Below, in pieces: positions 60,348 to 64,000 of a stretch of DNA of 64,000 nucleotides. The translations under genes were made by a program, and so were the position numbers. Numbering within the stretch: the stretch's first letter is position 1; every line of letters begins with the position of its first letter. Source of the DNA: Bradyrhizobium betae (GTDB lineage: Bacteria; Pseudomonadota; Alphaproteobacteria; Rhizobiales; Xanthobacteraceae); contig NZ_CP044543.1 of the NCBI RefSeq assembly GCF_008932115.1, forward strand, positions 2,170,001 through 2,234,000. The letters run 5' to 3'. The notes under the pieces are model-generated. The model made no database searches. It had not been told where the DNA came from and saw only the letters and a program-made list of their open reading frames with translations.

Positions 60348-60597
60348 GATCTTCTTTTTCGGACTTCGAGGCGAAGGACTCTACCCGAGACCGGGCGGCC
60401 TTCGAAAGTGGTGGGGAGTTCGATAGTCTTGTACTTCTCTTGGGATTTCGTTCTTGCTCGCTTGAGATTGGCTTGCCAAAGGCAGCGTGCTGCTGATTTT
60501 GGCCTTGCCAAGCGCAAGTTATATGCAAGAACTTCGCCAGGTTGGGGCGCACATCTATCATTCGAAAGGCGCTCAGTACAGCGTGCCGGGGGACCAG

Positions 60598-61977
60598 ATG
60601 GCCAAGCAGATCAGGCTCAACGCCTTTGCGATGAATTGCGTCGCGCACCAGTCACCGGGCCTGTGGACCCATCCGCGCGACCGCACCGCCGAGTATAACC
60701 GCCTGCCCTACTGGATCGACCTTGCCAAGACGCTGGAGCGCGGCCGCTTCGACGGGCTGTTCCTGGCCGACGTGCTCGGCGTGTACGACGTCTATGGCAA
60801 CAGCCCTGACGCAGCCCTGCGCAACGCGGCGCAGTCGCCATCGAACGACCCGCTGCTGCTGCTCTCGGCGATGGCGGCGGTGACGCAGCATCTCGGCTTC
60901 GGCGTCACCAGCAATCTCTCGTTCGAGCCGCCCTACCCGTTCGCGCGGCGGATGTCGACGCTCGACCATCTCACCGAGGGACGGATCGGCTGGAACGTCG
61001 TCACCGGCTATCTCGACAGCGCAGCGCGCGGCGCCGGCAAGGACAAGCAGACCGGGCATGACGACCGCTACGACATCGCCGACGAATATATGGAGGTCGT
61101 CTACAAGCTCTGGGAAGGAAGCTGGGAGGACGATGCGGTACTGCGCGACCGGGCGCGCGGCATCTTCACCGATCCCAGCAAGGTTCATCGCGTCAATCAT
61201 GAAGGTGCGAACTATCGCATCAACAACACCATTCATCTCAGCGAGCCGTCACCGCAGCGCACGCCCGTGCTGTACCAGGCCGGCACCTCGCCGCGCGGCC
61301 GGCAGTTCGCGGCCAAGCACGCCGAATGCGTGTTCATGTCGGGACCGTCGGCCAAGATCATCGGGCCGCGCGTCTCCGCGATCCGCCAGGAAGCCGCCGC
61401 GATCGGCCGCAACCCGGCGGAAATCCTGATGTTCAACATGATGACGATCATCCTCGGCAACACCGAAGCCGAAGCGGCGGCCAAGTATGCCGATTACCGG
61501 TCGCATATCAGCCCGGAGGGCGCGCTCGCTCTGATGTCGGGATGGACCGGCATCGACTTCTCCGGCTACGAGCTCGACCAGCAGGTCCGTCACGTCCAGA
61601 ATGATGCCGGCCGCAGCGCGCTCGACAACGTCACCCGTGGCGACCCCGACCGCGTCTGGACCGTGCGCGACGTCATCGAGCATGTCGGCATCGGCGGCGC
61701 CGGCCCGGTCGTGGTCGGCACACCCGAAAGCGTCGCCGACAAGATCGAGGACTGGTTCGAGAAGACCGACGTCGACGGCCTCAACGTCGCGTTCGCGATC
61801 TCGCCCGGCGATTTCGAGGACATCGCCGACATGCTGGTGCCGGAGTTGACGAAGCGCGGGCGCTACAAGCCGGAATATGCAAAAGGCACGTTGCGCGAGA
61901 AGCTGTTCGGCGACGGCCGCGCGCGGCTGGACGCGCCACATCCGGCGGCGGGGTATCGGGTGGGGAAGACGGGGTAG
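60598..61977 (+). CDS. LLM-class flavin-dependent monooxygenase (NtaA/SnaA/DszA family)
   Basis: A 459-residue enzyme starting MAKQIRLNAFAMNCVAHQSP, with the family segments YWIDLAKTLERGRFDGLFLADVLGVYDVYG split by normal variation, LGFGVTSNLSFEPPYPFARRMSTLD and GRIGWNVVTGYLDSAARG. It uses reduced FMN and O2, with a reductase encoded elsewhere. The ATG at 60598 has GGGGGA upstream; a longer frame from 60487 lacks support. A second member of the family in this window lies at 42157. Divergent from the M20 gene. Confidence 0.9.
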   Translation: MAKQIRLNAFAMNCVAHQSPGLWTHPRDRTAEYNRLPYWIDLAKTLERGRFDGLFLADVLGVYDVYGNSPDAALRNAAQSPSNDPLLLLSAMAAVTQHLGFGVTSNLSFEPPYPFARRMSTLDHLTEGRIGWNVVTGYLDSAARGAGKDKQTGHDDRYDIADEYMEVVYKLWEGSWEDDAVLRDRARGIFTDPSKVHRVNHEGANYRINNTIHLSEPSPQRTPVLYQAGTSPRGRQFAAKHAECVFMSGPSAKIIGPRVSAIRQEAAAIGRNPAEILMFNMMTIILGNTEAEAAAKYADYRSHISPEGALALMSGWTGIDFSGYELDQQVRHVQNDAGRSALDNVTRGDPDRVWTVRDVIEHVGIGGAGPVVVGTPESVADKIEDWFEKTDVDGLNVAFAISPGDFEDIADMLVPELTKRGRYKPEYAKGTLREKLFGDGRARLDAPHPAAGYRVGKTG

Positions 61978-61993
61978 TGCCCTAGGTGACGCT

Positions 61994-62097
61994 ATCATGC
62001 CCCGGCTTGACCGGGGCATCCAGTATGCCGTGGCCTATCGAGGAATCATAAACATCTCTGGAATACTGGATCGCCCGATCAAGTCGGGCGATGACAG
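61994..62097. repeat. Palindromic intergenic repeat, second copy of the CATGCCCCGG...GATGACAG type
   Basis: A near copy of the element at 54469-54574: the same nested hairpins CCCCGGCTTGACCGGGG and CGCCCGATCAAGTCGGGCG and the same ends, with different middle bases. It lies between the convergent monooxygenase and ThDP enzyme genes. Confidence 0.85.
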
Positions 62098-62136
62098 CTG
62101 AGAACGTGGCAAACACCGGCGCGATGACGCCCTGCG

Positions 62137-63798
62137 CTACACCTTCCCGTCCACCATCACCTCGATCAGCTTCGTCCCCGGCCGATTGAACGCCGACGCC
62201 AGCGTCGCCTTCAGCTCCCGGGGATCGCTCACCTTGATCGCTTCGCAGCCGAGCGCCTTGGCGACGCCGGCGAAATCCACCGGCGGATCGACGAAGTCCA
62301 TGCCGACATAGTTATCATCGCCATGGAAGGCGAGCAGGCGCTGCTTGATGATGCGGTAGCCGCCATTGTTGGCGATGACGACATTGAGCGGCAGCTTGTG
62401 ATGCGCCGCGGTCCACAGCGACTGGATCGAATACATCGCGCTGCCATCGCCGGAGAAGCACACCACGGGACGATCCGGATTGGCAATGCTGGCGCCGACC
62501 GAGGCCGGCAGCCCCCATCCGATGCCGCCGGAGGCGAGGCCGTGATAGCCGTAGCGGTCGCGATGCGGACGCAACGCCGTGATCTGGCGGCTGGAGGTGA
62601 GGCCTTCGTCGACGAGGATGGCGTTGTCAGGCATCGCCTCGACCATTTGCAGCACCAGATAATCGGGATCGATGGGGCTGCGGCCCGCGCTCTTGCCGAT
62701 CTGCTCGACCAGTGCGGCGCGGCGCGCGGTCCAGTTCTGCGGCGCCAACTCGGCGAGGCGCTGTTTTGCGCGGCCCGCAAGCGTCGCGCCGCCCATCTCC
62801 TTCAGCACCGGGATCAAGGCGCGCAGCGTTTCCTTCAAATCCGCCTTCAGTGCGATCTCGGCGCCGTAGTTCTTGGCGATCTCCCAATCGACGAGGCCGA
62901 CCTGCACGATACCGAGGCCCTCAGGCAACGCATCGACCTCGCTATAGACCGACATCCGCAGGGGATCGCCGCCGAGCGCGACCAACAGATCGTAAGGCGC
63001 CAGCGTATCGCGCGCGACCTTCTGTACGCGCGCGAGCGTGCCGACGAAGCTCGGGCTTTCGGACAGGAAATGCGAGCCATAGGGCGTCGAGGATTGGTAA
63101 GCGGCAGCACCGAGCAGCTCGGCGAGTTCGGCGGCCTCTTTCAGCGCATCGCTCTTGACCACCTCGTCCATGGTGACGATCACGGGGCGTTCGGCCTTGA
63201 GCAGCCGCGCGGCAAAGGCCTTCAGCGCCTCATCGGATGGCTTGGTACGGGCGTCAATGCGGGTGGAGCGGCCGAGATCGATGCCGGCTTCGCTGTTGAG
63301 AATGTCACCGGGCAACGAGATGAACACCGGCCCGCTCGGCGGCGTCATCGCGACCTTGGCGGCGCGGCGCACGATGCGCGGCAAATCCTCCAGCCGCGTC
63401 ACCTCCACCGCCCATTTCACCAGCGGCTCGGCCATGCGCACCAAAGGGCCGTACAGCACCGGCTCCATCAGGCCGTGGCCCTGCTCCTGCTGGCCCGCGG
63501 TCAGGATCATCGGCGTGCCCGTGAACTGGGCATTGTAGAGCGAGCCCATCGCGTTGCCGAGGCCGGGGGCGACATGGACGTTGCAGGCGACCAGCTTTCC
63601 CGAGGCGCGGCTGTAGCCGTCGGCGATCGCGACCACCAGGCTCTCCTGCATCGCCATCACATAGGTGAGGTCAGGATGATCCTTCAGCGCGTGCATGATC
63701 GGCAATTCGGTGGTGCCGGGGTTGCCGAACAGATGCGTGATGCCCTCGTCCTTGAGCAGCGCGAGAAAGGCGGAGCGGCCGGTAATCTTGTTCTTCAT
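62137..63798 (-). CDS. ThDP-dependent decarboxylase, benzoylformate decarboxylase-like
   Basis: A 553-residue thiamine diphosphate enzyme. The N-terminal domain has FGNPGTTELP and the catalytic Glu E52 in MQESLVVAIADGY; the NVHVAPGLGN stretch puts H75 where benzoylformate decarboxylase has its active His70. The C-terminal ThDP motif is GDGSAMYSIQSL...NN near residues 445-475. Serine 26 of the reference enzyme corresponds to T29 here, and the His281 region (GGDPLRMSVYSEVD) appears to lack a His. It is therefore a relative acting on a 2-oxo acid rather than a certain benzoylformate decarboxylase. GGAGGAAAC precedes the start. Confidence 0.85.
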   Translation of the reverse strand: MKNKITGRSAFLALLKDEGITHLFGNPGTTELPIMHALKDHPDLTYVMAMQESLVVAIADGYSRASGKLVACNVHVAPGLGNAMGSLYNAQFTGTPMILTAGQQEQGHGLMEPVLYGPLVRMAEPLVKWAVEVTRLEDLPRIVRRAAKVAMTPPSGPVFISLPGDILNSEAGIDLGRSTRIDARTKPSDEALKAFAARLLKAERPVIVTMDEVVKSDALKEAAELAELLGAAAYQSSTPYGSHFLSESPSFVGTLARVQKVARDTLAPYDLLVALGGDPLRMSVYSEVDALPEGLGIVQVGLVDWEIAKNYGAEIALKADLKETLRALIPVLKEMGGATLAGRAKQRLAELAPQNWTARRAALVEQIGKSAGRSPIDPDYLVLQMVEAMPDNAILVDEGLTSSRQITALRPHRDRYGYHGLASGGIGWGLPASVGASIANPDRPVVCFSGDGSAMYSIQSLWTAAHHKLPLNVVIANNGGYRIIKQRLLAFHGDDNYVGMDFVDPPVDFAGVAKALGCEAIKVSDPRELKATLASAFNRPGTKLIEVMVDGKV

Positions 63799-63904
63799 GT
63801 TTCCTCCAGGAGCGGACGTTGCCGCAAGGACGGATCACATGATGGCCGAAGTTGCGGGAAGCACGCAAGGAAGCACGGTCATGGCTGCGTTGCGTCGGAC
63901 GGTC

Positions 63905-64000
63905 TCGTGTCCCGGACGCGGCGCAGCGCGAAGCGATGCGGCGCAGAGCCTGGACCCAGATTCGCGCCGAGCTCGCTGAAGCATGGGCCCCGGCTCAGCA
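63905..64000. repeat. Palindromic intergenic repeat, cut off by the window end
   Basis: The sequence from GTGTCCCGGACGCGGCGCAG to the end (…TGGGCCCCGGCTCAGCA) has the look of the first half of a long Bradyrhizobium extragenic palindrome. Its right arm would lie beyond position 64000, so it cannot be confirmed here. Confidence 0.5.

Noticed and set aside
60455-60500. A sigma-54-like GG-N10-GC pattern before the monooxygenase gene
   Set aside because: The -12 element does not match TTGCA and such patterns are frequent in GC-rich DNA. No enhancer-binding protein gene is nearby.

Overview
The window is a GC-rich chromosomal segment from an alphaproteobacterium, most likely a Bradyrhizobium or close relative. 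The evidence is the 41-residue cysteine-free ribosomal protein L36, the TorF-type porin, the glycolate oxidase genes, two LysR/divergent-gene pairs, and several long imperfect palindromic intergenic repeats of the type scattered through Bradyrhizobium genomes. I see no rRNA, tRNA, CRISPR array, transposase, integrase or phage gene.

Layout. 1-12.2 kb: lactate/glycolate permease, a fused ABC exporter, a TorF-type porin, a lysine/alanine-rich histone-like protein, and glycolate oxidase. The glcEF pair is separated from glcD by an ABM-domain monooxygenase and an unrecognised 481-residue protein with three C-terminal Cys/His repeats. 12.4-25.2 kb: mixed housekeeping and small genes: cytochrome c, alpha/beta hydrolase, small secreted proteins, rpmJ, an ACMSD-type amidohydrolase behind a 37-bp palindrome, a MerR/oxidoreductase divergent pair, a type II haloacid dehalogenase, a YbaK deacylase, an orphan Bug receptor, and LysR/pirin/WrbA. 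25.2-36.7 kb: surface polysaccharide genes: an acetyltransferase, a Wzy-like polymerase, three glycosyltransferases, a hexapeptide acyltransferase, a Wzz/tyrosine-kinase-like protein with a degenerate P-loop, a WecG/TagA-type transferase and GalE. 36.7-40.8 kb: a 1371-residue protein with five GAF units followed by GGDEF and EAL domains, convergent with galE. 41-49.9 kb: catabolic genes: Ldh2-family dehydrogenase, flavin monooxygenase, fumarylacetoacetate hydrolase-family protein, then an Lrp regulator divergent from a fused indolepyruvate:ferredoxin oxidoreductase, and an amidase. 50-54.4 kb: LysR divergent from an EmrAB-type efflux pump and an AhpD-like protein. 54.6-60.3 kb: class IV aminotransferase, a complete gltIJKL glutamate/aspartate ABC transporter and an M20 peptidase. 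60.6-63.8 kb: a second flavin monooxygenase and a benzoylformate-decarboxylase-like ThDP enzyme.

How the parts may work together (inference). LctP and GlcDEF could take up and oxidise glycolate or lactate. The 25-36.7 kb block could build and export one exopolysaccharide, with the multi-GAF c-di-GMP protein beside it as a possible regulator. GltIJKL, the aminotransferase and the M20 enzyme look like amino-acid or peptide scavenging. The most unusual locus is the 9.1-10.6 kb gene and the dyad in front of it, lodged inside the glycolate oxidase genes.
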